From contig JAFEBQ010000016.1 of NCBI GenBank assembly GCA_018242585.1, positions 62,001 through 126,000 of the forward strand: DNA of 64,000 nt, read 5' to 3'. This stretch comes from Planctomycetota bacterium (GTDB lineage Bacteria > Planctomycetota > Planctomycetia > Pirellulales > PNKZ01). The notes below the pieces were generated by a model, which did not search any database, had not been told where the DNA came from, and saw nothing but the letters and a program-made list of their open reading frames with translations. A program made the translations under genes and the position numbers. Within the stretch, counting starts at the first letter, position 1. The number at the start of each line of letters is the position of its first letter. This document shows, piece by piece, positions 26,501 through 36,701 of this stretch.

Positions 26501-27691
26501 CTACGTGTGCTTGGTCACGAGCGATTGGCAATGGGCCAAGGCCTGGTCCACGGGCATGACGTGGGCCATTTGCTCGGGATGGCGACGGAACCAGAGGGAG
26601 ACCAGCAGCACGAACGGCAAGGTGTTGTGCTCGGCCCCTTCGGCCGCGGGAAACGGGTTGTCATAGACCGCGCCCAGTCGCGCTGCCGCCCGCTGGGCCT
26701 GGGGCGCGTCGGTCGGCGCACGCATCGCGCCGACCGGGACGCCGTTGCGCACCAGATACCAGGTGTGGCGGCGGCGGGCCTGATGGGGCGAGTAGATGAA
26801 CGTCCAGTTGCGGCGGACTTCGTTGATGTGGGCCACCTGGTAGCACAGGTAGCGCATGTCGCTCTCTGCGTCGCGCAGCGCGGCGGCGCGTTCGAATTGC
26901 TGCTTGGCGGCGGCGTCGAGCATGGTGGCGTTCAGTCGTTCGAGCGCCGACAGGTCGCGCCCTTCGACCAACTCGGCCGCGGCGCGGACGGATCGCGAAT
27001 ACTGCCGTAGCGAGCAGAGACCGGCGCAGGGCCCCAGGCAGACGCCCAACTCGTAGCGCAGGCACTTCGGCGCGAGCGATTCGTCGAATAGTCCACGCTG
27101 GTCGGCGAAGTGCATGGGCACCCGATCGGGACAATCGCGCAGGCGGAACAAGTTGTTCAAGCGTTCGACGGCGCGGCGCATCCGCCGGCCGATCGACAAG
27201 GGGCCGTAGGCTCGCTCGGACTTGCTGGTGACCGTGGGGGACAGGTAGGCGTAAGCGGCCGGCGCGCGTCCCAGACAGAGATAGCCCCGCCGCAAGCCGC
27301 CGGGCTGGCCTTGGACGTTGTAGCGCGGGCGGAAGCGGCGAATCAGTTCCAGTTCGCGCATCAGCGCGGCAAACTCGTGCGATGTCCGTTCCCAGACCAG
27401 GTGCTCGGCCGTGCTGACGATACGGCCCGCCTTTTCGGCGTCGGCGCCTGACTGGAAGTACGTGATCAGCCGGTTGCGCAGCAACTTGGACTTGCCGACG
27501 TAGATCAACTCGCCCTGATCGTTGATCATGCCATAGACGCCCGGCGCGGCAGGGCACTGCTCGCGCAGCAGCCGGCGCGTCTTGCGGCGGGTGGCCGGCA
27601 GTTCGAGCGTGGTGAGCGGCGAGCGGCAGTTGCCGATCCGATCCGAGCGACCAAAGCCGGCGAACTGGCCATTGTCCAAAGGGCGAAACAC
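26501..27691 (-). CDS. UvrC-like GIY-YIG/UVR protein lacking the C-terminal nuclease
   Basis: About 396 residues if the GTG at 27691 is used; the frame is open further up to 27952 but enters repeat DNA, and a TTG at 27679 is another option. The GIY-YIG nuclease domain is clear (PGVYGMINDQGELIYVGKSK). A Cys-rich central part resembling UvrC (CLRYELGVCLGPCAGLC) comes next, then a UVR-type UvrB-binding motif (KQQFERAAALRDAE). The second UvrC nuclease (RNase H-like) and helix-hairpin-helix domains are absent, while usual UvrC has about 600 residues. It could be a Cho-like 3' incision enzyme or a UvrC paralog. It does not neighbour uvrA closely. Confidence 0.75.
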   Translation of the reverse strand: MFRPLDNGQFAGFGRSDRIGNCRSPLTTLELPATRRKTRRLLREQCPAAPGVYGMINDQGELIYVGKSKLLRNRLITYFQSGADAEKAGRIVSTAEHLVWERTSHEFAALMRELELIRRFRPRYNVQGQPGGLRRGYLCLGRAPAAYAYLSPTVTSKSERAYGPLSIGRRMRRAVERLNNLFRLRDCPDRVPMHFADQRGLFDESLAPKCLRYELGVCLGPCAGLCSLRQYSRSVRAAAELVEGRDLSALERLNATMLDAAAKQQFERAAALRDAESDMRYLCYQVAHINEVRRNWTFIYSPHQARRRHTWYLVRNGVPVGAMRAPTDAPQAQRAAARLGAVYDNPFPAAEGAEHNTLPFVLLVSLWFRRHPEQMAHVMPVDQALAHCQSLVTKHT

Positions 27692-28044
27692 GCGCGTCGT
27701 CCGTGACCGGGGAAACGTCGAGGGAAACCCGGCGCGGATTGTAGCCCGGCGGAGCGCGGGCGGGGATACCCTGTTGCGGGGATCGTAATGCGACGTACGA
27801 TTGCTAGCGGTGGTGCCGAGTAGCCATCTTGCAGCAAATGGCTGTGCGCGGTGGAGCGATTCTTGTAGCGCTAGAGATGAACACCCCTCCCTGACAAGGA
27901 GGGGCAGGGGGGAGGGTAAAGGCGTCGCGCAAGATTGCGGCGAGACCCTCATCCGGCGGCTAGCGCCGCCACCTTCTCCCGGCGGGAGAAGGGTTAGCGC
28001 GGCACCGCTCGCGATTGATGCGCGAGAGATGATGAAGAGGCGCC
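27692..28044. other. Intergenic, 353 bp
   Basis: Upstream of the UvrC-like gene and downstream of trpC. It holds one CTCATCCGGC palindrome (27945-27995) and a short CCCTCCC...GGAGGG inverted stretch at about 27889-27916. Nothing else is recognised. Confidence 0.55.
27945..27995. repeat. CTCATCCGGC-family palindromic repeat, copy 3
   Basis: ACCCTCATCCGGCGGCTAGC...GGGAGAAGGGTT. The internal loop differs from other copies (GGCGGCTAGCGCCGCC) but keeps base-pairing, i.e. compensatory changes. Confidence 0.85.
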
Positions 28045-28827
28045 CTACCGTCCCAGCAGACGGTCGACGGCGGCGCCGACGTTGGGCTCGCGCATCAGCG
28101 TTTCGCCGACCAGCATGGCGTCAACGCCGGCCGCCTCGAGCCGGAGCACATCTTCGCGCGTGGCGATGCCGCTTTCGCCGACCAGCACGCACTCGTCGGG
28201 CACGCGCTCGCGCATGCGAATGGTGTGTCCCAGGTCGACCTCGAACGTGTGCAGGTTGCGATTGTTGATGCCGATCAACGTGGCTCCGGCGTCGAACACC
28301 CGTTGCAGATTGTCAGGCTCGTACAACTCGACCAGCGGCGTCAGCTTCAAGTCGATCGCCCTGCGCACCAGCGAGCGGAGCAGGCAATCGTCGAGGCATT
28401 CGGCGATTAGCAGCGCGGCATCGGCCCCGGCGGCCCGGGCTTCGAACAATTGATACTCGTCGAGGATGAAATCCTTGCGCAGCACCGGCACGTCGACAGC
28501 CGCGCGAACCGCCCGCAGGTCGTCGAGTTGTCCCTGAAAGTAGGGCCCGTCGGTCAGCACGCTGATGCAACTGGCGCCGTGGGCGGCGTACTCGCGAGCA
28601 ATCGCCACCGGTTTGAAATCGGCGCGAATCACGCCCTTCGAGGGGCTGGCCTTCTTCACTTCGGCGATCAGGCGGATCGGCCCCCCGGCCGCCAGCGCCG
28701 CGAAAAAGTTGCGCACCGGCGGCGCGTCGGCCAGTTGCCGCTCGACCGCGGCCAGCGGAGTCGAGCGCTTGGCGGCGGCGATCTCCTCTCGCTTGCTGGC
28801 GACGATTTTGTCGAGGATGGTGGGCAT
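28045..28827 (-). CDS. trpC: Indole-3-glycerol phosphate synthase
   Basis: Tryptophan biosynthesis: cyclises CdRP to indole-3-glycerol phosphate. 260 residues, a single TIM barrel. Catalytic and phosphate-binding segments are in place: LIAEVKKASPSKG (Glu56, Lys58), VPVLRKDFILDEYQ, LIGINNRNL, VGESGI and MLVGETLMR. It stands alone, with no other trp gene in the window. The ATG at 28827 gives the normal MPTILDKIVASKREE N-terminus. Confidence 0.95.
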   Translation of the reverse strand: MPTILDKIVASKREEIAAAKRSTPLAAVERQLADAPPVRNFFAALAAGGPIRLIAEVKKASPSKGVIRADFKPVAIAREYAAHGASCISVLTDGPYFQGQLDDLRAVRAAVDVPVLRKDFILDEYQLFEARAAGADAALLIAECLDDCLLRSLVRRAIDLKLTPLVELYEPDNLQRVFDAGATLIGINNRNLHTFEVDLGHTIRMRERVPDECVLVGESGIATREDVLRLEAAGVDAMLVGETLMREPNVGAAVDRLLGR

Positions 28828-28908
28828 GGGGGAGGAAGTTGCTTGTTGCTAGTTGCTGGTTGCTAGAGAAATGCGGAACTGTCCGACGACTTTACTTGGA
28901 GTGCGGGA

Positions 28909-28943
28909 ATAAAAAAGCCCAGGGGATGTGGCCCCTGGGCTTG
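28909..28943 (-). terminator. Rho-independent terminator downstream of hicA
   Basis: On the minus strand AAGCCCAGGGGCC-ACAT-CCCCTGGGCTT is followed by a T-run (TTTTTTATTCC). It lies 12 bp after the hicA stop and ends the sigma/hicBA strand before trpC. Confidence 0.85.
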
Positions 28944-28954
28944 GGTGGTTGGTC

Positions 28955-29140
28955 TTATGGTTCCGCGATGCCAAGATCGCGACAGATTTTTCTTACTAGA
29001 TGGTCATCGACCTCGGCGTGTCGCGGCACTGCGCTGCGTTTTCCATTCGTTGGGTTGCCCCACCACGAATGGCGGGCTCCCTCGCGAATCAATACACAGC
29101 CGTGTGCTCGCAAGTGGGCAATCACCGCATGACGCTTCAC
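28955..29140 (-). CDS. hicA: HicA-type mRNA interferase toxin
   Basis: 61-residue toxin with the dsRBD-like HicA fold. The catalytic histidine is His24 in EGARHSWWGNP, and the C-terminal HAEVDDHLVRKICRDLGI is typical. Start is GTG at 29140, overlapping the hicB stop by 4 nt (GTGA), so translation is coupled to the antitoxin. Family members cleave mRNA independent of the ribosome. Order is antitoxin first, toxin second. Confidence 0.85.
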   Translation of the reverse strand: MKRHAVIAHLRAHGCVLIREGARHSWWGNPTNGKRSAVPRHAEVDDHLVRKICRDLGIAEP

Positions 29141-29343
29141 GCGACAATGCCCACTTCTTCATACGGTCCCTGGCATGCGGCCAATGCGTCGGCGCGGTTC
29201 ATTTCCAGCGCCTCTTGCAAAGCCGAGGTCAGGTTATCCAACAACTCTTCACGAGTCGCGCCTTGTGAATTAACGCCAGGCACTTCCTCGACCCAGCCAA
29301 TCCACCACGCATCGCGCTGCTGAATCACAGCTTTGTACTGCAT
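29137..29343 (-). CDS. hicB: HicB-type antitoxin
   Basis: 68-residue partial RNase H-like fold protein that neutralises HicA. Pattern YKAVIQQRDAWWIGWVEEVPGVNSQGATREELLDNLTSALQEAL is classic (split here: WWIGWVEEVPGVNSQG, then a helix). It lacks the C-terminal DNA-binding extension found in many HicB proteins, so autoregulation may need another factor. It lies 30 bp after the sigma factor stop on the same strand, and may be read through from it. Confidence 0.85.
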   Translation of the reverse strand: MQYKAVIQQRDAWWIGWVEEVPGVNSQGATREELLDNLTSALQEALEMNRADALAACQGPYEEVGIVA

Positions 29344-29373
29344 GGTCCATTGCTCGCGATTTCAAGCAGCAAA

Positions 29374-30945
<1,572 letters not shown>

Positions 30946-31714
30946 CCTCCTAGCTGAACCGCGGGTGGGGAGTTAAAGGCCGGGCGACACGCCCAGGGCT
31001 AGCGGCGGCACTCCGCTCCTCAAATGAGAAACAGTCAGTCCCCTCAAAGACAAACACTAGTCGAGACAGAAAACGAACGACAAGGCACCCACGGGGCGTG
31101 CGCGCCTTGCTGCAAAAACCAGTGCAATCGGGGGGTAAGTGGGGTCTCTACAAGCCGTGCAATTATCTCTAGACGGCTGTCTAAAAGCCAACGAATTCTA
31201 CACGATTATTTTCGCAGCTTGGCGTCCGGCTTTGATTTGTGAAAAGATTCCGTCTGGTTGATGCTTTTGGCCACTCAGCACCTCGTCGCAGTTTATCTAA
31301 ATTATCTTGTCAGGTGTTTTGCGTGCTCGTTTGCGAACCAGCGAGTCGACGCGTGCGGCGCATCGCACGCGCTCGCGCGGCCGATGGACACTTTTGCCGA
31401 TGTGGCAAACCGGCGCATTCATGCTTGAGCCGGCGGTGATGTAAGCAGTGCGTGCTGGACACCTTCGGTAAGTCGGGACAATCTCCCGCCCCGTGCCGGT
31501 CAAGGGCTGTCGTACGGTCGTATCGGTCCTACGCCGTGATGCATGCCGTGGTTCGGTGCTTGCGACGCATGATCGGCGCGCAACTGACCACAAGCCACTG
31601 CCCGAACCGCTTATCTGCCTCGCGGCTCCTCGTTATACTGGCCATCTTTCACTCAAAGTTGCAGCTTCTGGGCAAGTTGCAACGCATCGAACTGCTGGAG
31701 AGCGAGACGCCGCC
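30946..31714. other. Long divergent intergenic region between sigma factor and serC, 769 bp
   Basis: No gene supported and no repeat family found. It is lower in GC than the flanks, with A/T-rich tracts around 31180-31320. AGGAGG at 30946-30951 is the Shine-Dalgarno of the sigma factor. A TTATACT box at 31633-31639 lies 75 bp before serC and could be its -10 element (low confidence). Confidence 0.5.
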
Positions 31715-32809
31715 ATGAGCCAACGGATTTTCAACTTCTCGTCGGGGCCTGCCGTGTTGCCTGTGTCGGTGCTGGAACGGGCGCGCGACGAGCTGCTGGG
31801 TCTGCCGAACGTCGGCGTTTCGCCGCTCGAAATCAGCCACCGCTCCCCCTGGTGCGAAGGAATGTTCGCCGAGACCGAAACCAACCTGCGGCGGCTGCTG
31901 TCGATTCCCGACAATTTCAAGGTGCTGTTCCTGCAAGGGGGCGCCCGGCTTCAATTCTCGCAAATCCCGATGAACCTGCTGCGCGGCACCGGCAAGCGAG
32001 CCGAGTACGTCGTGACCGGTTCGTGGGGACAAATGGCCCTCCCCGAGGCCAAGCGCGAAGGGGAAGTCCACACCGCCTATTCGAGCAAGGCGACCAACTT
32101 TGACCGGCTGCCGGCGGCGAACGAGTTGGACCTGGACACCTCGGCCGCCTATGTCCACATCACTAGCAACGAAACGATCCAGGGCGTGCAATTTGCCAGC
32201 GAGCCCGACGTCGGCTCGGTTCCGCTCGTCTGCGACAGCAGCAGCGATCTGCTCCATCGGCCCGTCGACATGAAGCGCTATGGGCTGCTGTACGCCTGTG
32301 CCCAAAAGAACCTCGGTCCGGCCGGCGCGACCATTGTGATCATTCGCGACGATCTGCTGGCCCGCAGCAGCGACGAGCTGCCCACGATGATGAACTACAA
32401 GTCGATCGCGGCCGAGAAGTCGATGCTCAACACGCCGCCGGTCTTTTCGGTCTATATCGTCAACCTGGTCATCAAGTGGCTGTTGAACGATATCGGCGGG
32501 CTGCCGCGAATGCTCGACTTGAACAAGCGGAAGGCTAAGCTGCTGTACGATGTGATCGACGGGAGCAACGGCTTCTACCAAGGGCACGCCCAGCCGCAGT
32601 TCCGCTCGCTGATGAACGTGACGTTCCGTCTGCGCGATGACGCCACGCAGGACAAGTTCCTCAAGCAGGCCGAGGCCCAGGGGCTGCACTACCTGAAGGG
32701 GCACCGCTCGGTCGGCGGCGTCCGGGCGTCGATCTACAACGCCATGCCGCTGGCCGGTGTCGAAGCCCTGGCCGACTTCATGACCGATTTCCTGAAACGC
32801 TCGGGCTAA
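31715..32809 (+). CDS. serC: Phosphoserine aminotransferase
   Basis: PLP-dependent enzyme of serine (and pyridoxal phosphate) synthesis: 3-phosphohydroxypyruvate plus glutamate to phosphoserine. 364 residues, normal length. FNFSSGPAVLP at the N-terminus, HRSPWCEGM, GGARLQFSQIPMNLL and the PLP lysine Lys198 in ACAQKNLGPAG (same number as in E. coli SerC) are all present. Start ATG at 31715 directly before the conserved N-terminus; frame upstream to 31493 is not family-like. Stands alone. Confidence 0.95.
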   Translation: MSQRIFNFSSGPAVLPVSVLERARDELLGLPNVGVSPLEISHRSPWCEGMFAETETNLRRLLSIPDNFKVLFLQGGARLQFSQIPMNLLRGTGKRAEYVVTGSWGQMALPEAKREGEVHTAYSSKATNFDRLPAANELDLDTSAAYVHITSNETIQGVQFASEPDVGSVPLVCDSSSDLLHRPVDMKRYGLLYACAQKNLGPAGATIVIIRDDLLARSSDELPTMMNYKSIAAEKSMLNTPPVFSVYIVNLVIKWLLNDIGGLPRMLDLNKRKAKLLYDVIDGSNGFYQGHAQPQFRSLMNVTFRLRDDATQDKFLKQAEAQGLHYLKGHRSVGGVRASIYNAMPLAGVEALADFMTDFLKRSG

Positions 32810-32847
32810 CACAAGCACCGTCGCGATCGTCGCATGCAATTGTGTCT

Positions 32848-32999
32848 GGGTGGCACCGATGGCTCGGCCATCGGTGTTGCGCAGCAACAAGAAACTCGAT
32901 GAACATGCGTTGCCGAGTGGAAAGTCGCCACTTGAGCAGACCGGCGCCCGAGGTTTCTTGTGGCCTGCGGCCACCTAGGTGCAAGCACCTGGGCCACCC
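32848..32999. repeat. Composite GGGTGGC...GCCACCC element, copy 2
   Basis: Left arm GGGTGGCACCGATGG...GCAACAAGAAACTCG and right arm CGAGGTTTCTTGTGGCC...GGGCCACCC, inverted, around a unique core of about 45 bp. Confidence 0.75.
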
Positions 33000-33036
33000 G
33001 TGCGCCGCGTCCCCCGAGGACTGCATCAGCGCCAGG

Positions 33037-33070
33037 GTGCCACTGGTGGCTTGCCCACCAGTGCGAACCG
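33037..33070. repeat. GCCACTGGTGGC hairpin, copy 2
   Basis: GGTGCCACTGGTGGCTTGCCCACCAGTGCG, matching the hairpin at 18161-18195 except for a few loop bases. It lies just past the 3' end of the sulfatase gene. Confidence 0.7.
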
Positions 33071-33091
33071 CGTGCGCCCCCGCGCAATGCC

Positions 33092-34510
33092 CTACGAACG
33101 CTTCGCCGGGCGGCGCTGGGCTCGTTTGGCTGCCCGCTTGGCGGCTTGCTTCTTGTTCGGAGCTTTGCCCACGCGTCCCTTCTCTTGCGGCGCCGACGGG
33201 GGCGCTTGCTCGGCGTTCCAGGCGGCCCACAACCCTTGCAGCCGCTCGACCGTCGAGCGCTCGGCGCTGGCCTGGTCCTTGGACTCGCCGATGTCCGTGG
33301 CCAGGTTGTACAACTCGGGCTCTTTCCCGCCGCCGCGACCGACCAGCAGCTTCCAATCGCCGTCGCGAACCGCCCATTGCTGGCCAAATCGCCAGTACAG
33401 CGTCTGGTGCGGCTTTTCCTTGACGTCACCCGCGAGGTACGGCATCAGGTTCGCGCCGTCGAGCTTCCAGGCCGGATCGATCGGCTGGCCCGCCGCCGCC
33501 AGGCAGGTGGGCAGAATGTCGAGCTGAATGATCGGGTTCTCGTACGTCTTGCCGGCCGGGACGTGACCTTTCCATTGCATGCAGAACGGCACCCGCACGC
33601 CCCCTTCCCAAGTCGTGGCCTTGAAGCCGCGCAGCGGCCCGTTGCGCGACGTGGTCGATTGCGTCGGGCCGCCGTTGTCGGCCAAGAAGAAGACCAACGT
33701 GTTTTCTTCCTGGCCCATGTCGCGGAGCTTGCCCATCACGCGGCCAACGGCGTCGTCCATCGCCGACATCATGGCCGAGAACAACTGCCGCTTCTCGTCG
33801 GTCACGTTCGGAAACCGGTCCAGGTACTTCTGCGGCGATTGCAGCGGCGCGTGCTGGGCGTTGAACGGCACATACAACAGCCACGGCTCGTTCTTGTGCT
33901 GCTCGAGCCAATCGACGCAGCGCTCGGCGTACTTGTCGGTGGTATAGAAATCCTTGTCCTCGACCTTTTGCACTTCCTTCGACACTCGGGTGTCGACGAA
34001 CGCGGTCGGGTGATAGAACGGCGTGTTGGCCAGCGTGCCATAGAACTCGTCAAAGCCGCGGACGAACGGCCGATACTCGGGCTTGTCCCCCAGGTGCCAT
34101 TTGCCGACCGCACATGTCGAATAGCCCAGCTCCTTGAACCGGGCCGGGAACGGTGTCTCGGTCAGGGCCAGACCGCTCTGCCGGGCCACGCTGTTGAACT
34201 CGTGGCCAAAGCGGGTCTGGTAGCGACCGGTCATCAGGCCGGCCCGCGTCGGGCTGCAATAGGGGCCCGAGACGTAACCTTGGGTGAAGCGGACCCCCTG
34301 CTTGGCGATCGAGTCGATGTTCGGCGTGGGGATGTCGGTCGCGCCCTGAAAGCCGTACTCACCATAGCCGACGTCGTCGGAAAGAAAAATCAGCACGTTC
34401 GGCTTGCGCGTGTCGGTCCCGGCCCGAGCGGCGACAGGGGCCAGGCAAACGGCCGCGGCCAGCAGCGCCGGCGCGACCCATAACCAGCGGCGAATCAGTT
34501 GAAAGCGCAT
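33092..34510 (-). CDS. Secreted formylglycine-dependent sulfatase (arylsulfatase family)
   Basis: 472 residues with signal peptide (about 1-30). The sulfatase signature C85-S-P-T-R (PYCSPTRAGLMTGR) marks the cysteine converted to formylglycine. Metal ligands LIFLSDDVGYG and VFFLADNGGPT are present, as is the AVGKWHLG substrate-pocket motif. It releases sulfate from sulfated glycans or aryl sulfates; the substrate cannot be told. The protein ends in an unusual, highly basic Lys/Arg/Ala tail of about 30 residues (from about 443). No sulfatase-maturating enzyme gene is in view. Confidence 0.93.
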   Translation of the reverse strand: MRFQLIRRWLWVAPALLAAAVCLAPVAARAGTDTRKPNVLIFLSDDVGYGEYGFQGATDIPTPNIDSIAKQGVRFTQGYVSGPYCSPTRAGLMTGRYQTRFGHEFNSVARQSGLALTETPFPARFKELGYSTCAVGKWHLGDKPEYRPFVRGFDEFYGTLANTPFYHPTAFVDTRVSKEVQKVEDKDFYTTDKYAERCVDWLEQHKNEPWLLYVPFNAQHAPLQSPQKYLDRFPNVTDEKRQLFSAMMSAMDDAVGRVMGKLRDMGQEENTLVFFLADNGGPTQSTTSRNGPLRGFKATTWEGGVRVPFCMQWKGHVPAGKTYENPIIQLDILPTCLAAAGQPIDPAWKLDGANLMPYLAGDVKEKPHQTLYWRFGQQWAVRDGDWKLLVGRGGGKEPELYNLATDIGESKDQASAERSTVERLQGLWAAWNAEQAPPSAPQEKGRVGKAPNKKQAAKRAAKRAQRRPAKRS

Positions 34511-34695
34511 CGCAATCAGCTCCCGAAAACAGTGCGAACGAACCCAGGCATGACCCCGGCCGACAAGCGGCGACCGGACAACACCGCCACCAGGAACCAG
34601 ACGCGCCGGGCGGGGGGGTTATTTGGGCAGGGGCGGCGATCGTGGCCGAAGTTAAGCCGCAATCAGGGGAGCGGTGCAGAACGAACACCCCAACT

Positions 34696-34852
34696 GGGTA
34701 GCCCAGGTTGCTCCTGCAACCTGGGCGGGCTTCGCCCGCAAGAAACCTCGGGCAAGCGCTTCATGGGGTGGTGGCTTGCAAAACGGGACGGCACGGCACC
34801 CGGGGTTTCTTGTTGCTTCGCAACCCCGATGGCTACGCCAGCGGGGCCACCC
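34696..34852. repeat. Composite GGGTGGC...GCCACCC element, copy 3
   Basis: Left arm GGGTAGCCCAGG...CGCAAGAAACCTCG, right arm GGGGTTTCTTGTTGC...GGGGCCACCC, around a unique core of about 48 bp. Both arms contain long hairpins. Confidence 0.75.
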
Positions 34853-34856
34853 GCCA

Positions 34857-34913
34857 ATCAAATATCGGGGTCGGTACATACTTCCCCACGCCCAAAGGAC
34901 GGGCGTGCCACCC
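34857..34913. repeat. CCCACGCCC...GCCACCC hairpin unit, copy 1
   Basis: ATCAAATATCGGGG..., then CCCACGCCCAAAGGACGGGCGTGCCACCC; nearly identical to the right half of 51599-51698, including 30 bp outside the hairpin. Begins 4 bp after the composite element. Confidence 0.8.
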
Positions 34914-34918
34914 AGACG

Positions 34919-35749
34919 CTAAAACTGTCCGCAGGCAGTGCCCCCTGGCCGGTGCGAATCGTAGACCTTGATGCGAGTCTCGGTCGTCGGCGCGCTCAAC
35001 TTGCGCGTCGCTCGAAACGTCCTGATCAAGTCGGCAGTGCGAGCTTGGATTTCGCGAGTTTGGCTGACGATGAGCGTGTCGCCAAGAAATCGAACGCTTC
35101 CCATTCCGCCGGTATCGGTCCAAGACTGCGGAATGATGGCTTCCTTGATCGCGGATACCAATTCCTCCGGTTCGCGAGTGTAAAAGTCGCCTCTCTTAAC
35201 TAGCACTAGATCTTGGACCGCGTATACGCGCGTCTCGAGCCAGGTGTCGGCTTCGGTGCGCGTGGTGACGACCAATGCTTCGTCGCGAATGATCCAGGTC
35301 AGTTCCAGCGGCCGCAGCACACTGCTCAGGATCGCCTCAAATGAGACATCTTTGATAGTCAAAGTGACGGGAGCGGTGGCAGGATCGACGCCTCCTCCCT
35401 GTAACGATCGGTGATCGAACACGATCGGCACTTGGAGCTTGTCTCGCAGCTCAGACGCCACGTCGACCAGAAACGTCTCTGTAACCTCCAGCGATCCTTT
35501 CTTCGCCAATGCCGCTAGGATTTTCTTTTCGGCCGCGATTTCCGCTTCGCTGGCGACGAGCGTTCCTTCGCTGGGCAGGTCCTGCGGGATCGGGCCGTCG
35601 AGCTGAATCTTGTCGCTGGCCCAGCGGTAATTCCGTCCCTTGCGGTCGGCCGTCTGCTGTTGGCCTGCGGCTTCGCCGACGGCGACGAATAGAAGCAGCG
35701 TTGCCGCCACGTAGCAGCCGAACGACCCAAATAGGCGTTGGTTGACCAT
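34919..35749 (-). CDS. Secreted protein with STN-like (secretin/TonB N-terminal) domain
   Basis: 276 residues from ATG 35749 with signal peptide (about 1-31). The middle (about 95-190) has the beta-alpha-beta pattern of STN/secretin N0 domains: DKLQVPIVFDHRSL, APVTLTIKDVSFEAILSSVL, LELTWIIRDEALVV. The C-terminal third (RFLGDTLIVSQTREIQARTADLI) resembles an N1-like domain. No secretin barrel follows, so it is not itself a secretin. Similar planctomycete proteins are common and uncharacterised. The final dozen residues run up to the repeat at 34857-34913. Confidence 0.7.
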   Translation of the reverse strand: MVNQRLFGSFGCYVAATLLLFVAVGEAAGQQQTADRKGRNYRWASDKIQLDGPIPQDLPSEGTLVASEAEIAAEKKILAALAKKGSLEVTETFLVDVASELRDKLQVPIVFDHRSLQGGGVDPATAPVTLTIKDVSFEAILSSVLRPLELTWIIRDEALVVTTRTEADTWLETRVYAVQDLVLVKRGDFYTREPEELVSAIKEAIIPQSWTDTGGMGSVRFLGDTLIVSQTREIQARTADLIRTFRATRKLSAPTTETRIKVYDSHRPGGTACGQF

Positions 35750-35894
35750 GATCGAAGCTCCCCGGAATCTGGGACGTTTGGATTTCAAAGTTCGCGATGC
35801 GTGCGCATTGATAGCGCCAATGTGCATCGGTTAGACGCCCGACGCAACGTCCCGGTTCCCCGGTCGCCCAATTCCGCCGCTGACCGCTGTTCCG

Positions 35895-36668
35895 CTACCC
35901 TGGTAACCGGAACAATGCCCGGGCGTTCGCCGTCGTTTGCTGGTCGAAGGCTTCGACCGTCACGCCGCGCTGAGCGGCCAGGCACGTCGCCGTGTGGACC
36001 AGGTGGGCCGGCTCGTTCCGCCGGCCGCGCAAGGGGTGGGGCGAAAGATAAGGGCTGTCGGTCTCGATCAGGATCCGATCTGGGGGCACGGTGACGGCCA
36101 CTTGCCGCAGGGCGTCCGACTTTTTGAACGTCACCATGCCGGCAAAGCTGATGTGCAGCCCCAGGGCCACGCACTCGGCCGCCGTCTCGGCCGTGCCGGT
36201 GAACGAATGCATTACACCCCGCAACGGCCCGCGGGCGGCCGCCTCGCGCAGCATCTCGAGCACGTCGGCGTCGCTCTCGCGAGTGTGGACGACGAACGGC
36301 AGGTTCAACTCCTGGGCCAGGCGCAGATGCCGATCGAACCAGACGCGTTGCGTTTCGATCGGCACGTGGGTCCAGTAGCGATCGAGCCCTGTTTCGCCCA
36401 AGGCGACCGCCCGACCCGAGCGGGCCAGCGACACGATCAGGTCCCAATCGGCGTCGGTGGCTTCGTGCGTATAGTTCGGTTGCACGCCGACCGCGGCGTA
36501 CAAAAAGCCCGGATGTTGCTCGGCCAGGGCCACACAGGCGGCGCTGCTGGCGCCCGAGACGCCGATCACGACCACGGCCTCGACGCCGGCCGCCCGAGCC
36601 GCGCTCAGCACGGCGTTGCGATCGGCGTCGAACTCGGTCTGGTCCAGATGGGCGTGCGTGTCGATCAT
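35895..36668 (-). CDS. TatD family metal-dependent deoxyribonuclease
   Basis: 257-residue TIM-barrel hydrolase. Metal-ligand motifs are complete: IDTHAHLD at the N-terminus, ALGETGLD near residue 93, PFVVHTRESD near 127, GVMHSFTG near 153 and ILIETDSPYL near 202. Family members are 3'-5' exonucleases in DNA repair or quality control, with several paralogs per genome (TatD, YcfH, YjjV); the paralog type is not decided here. The gene stands alone between the STN protein and a GTAG-type inverted pair. Confidence 0.92.
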   Translation of the reverse strand: MIDTHAHLDQTEFDADRNAVLSAARAAGVEAVVVIGVSGASSAACVALAEQHPGFLYAAVGVQPNYTHEATDADWDLIVSLARSGRAVALGETGLDRYWTHVPIETQRVWFDRHLRLAQELNLPFVVHTRESDADVLEMLREAAARGPLRGVMHSFTGTAETAAECVALGLHISFAGMVTFKKSDALRQVAVTVPPDRILIETDSPYLSPHPLRGRRNEPAHLVHTATCLAAQRGVTVEAFDQQTTANARALFRLPG

Positions 36669-36701
36669 GGGAACGATTGCAGGGTGGTTGCCGCCGGTCT
36701 G

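Larger units (their letters stand above)
34511..34918. other. Intergenic, 408 bp, repeat-bearing
   Basis: Holds the composite element at 34696-34852 and an adjacent CCCACGCCC hairpin copy at 34857-34913, which together fill most of its downstream half. No gene supported. Confidence 0.6.

Noticed and set aside
28045-28827. Part of a trp operon
   Set aside because: Neighbours are hicBA and a UvrC-like gene; no other trp gene is visible.
30946-31714. tRNA or small RNA gene in the AT-richer spacer
   Set aside because: No cloverleaf or conserved RNA motif could be found by eye.
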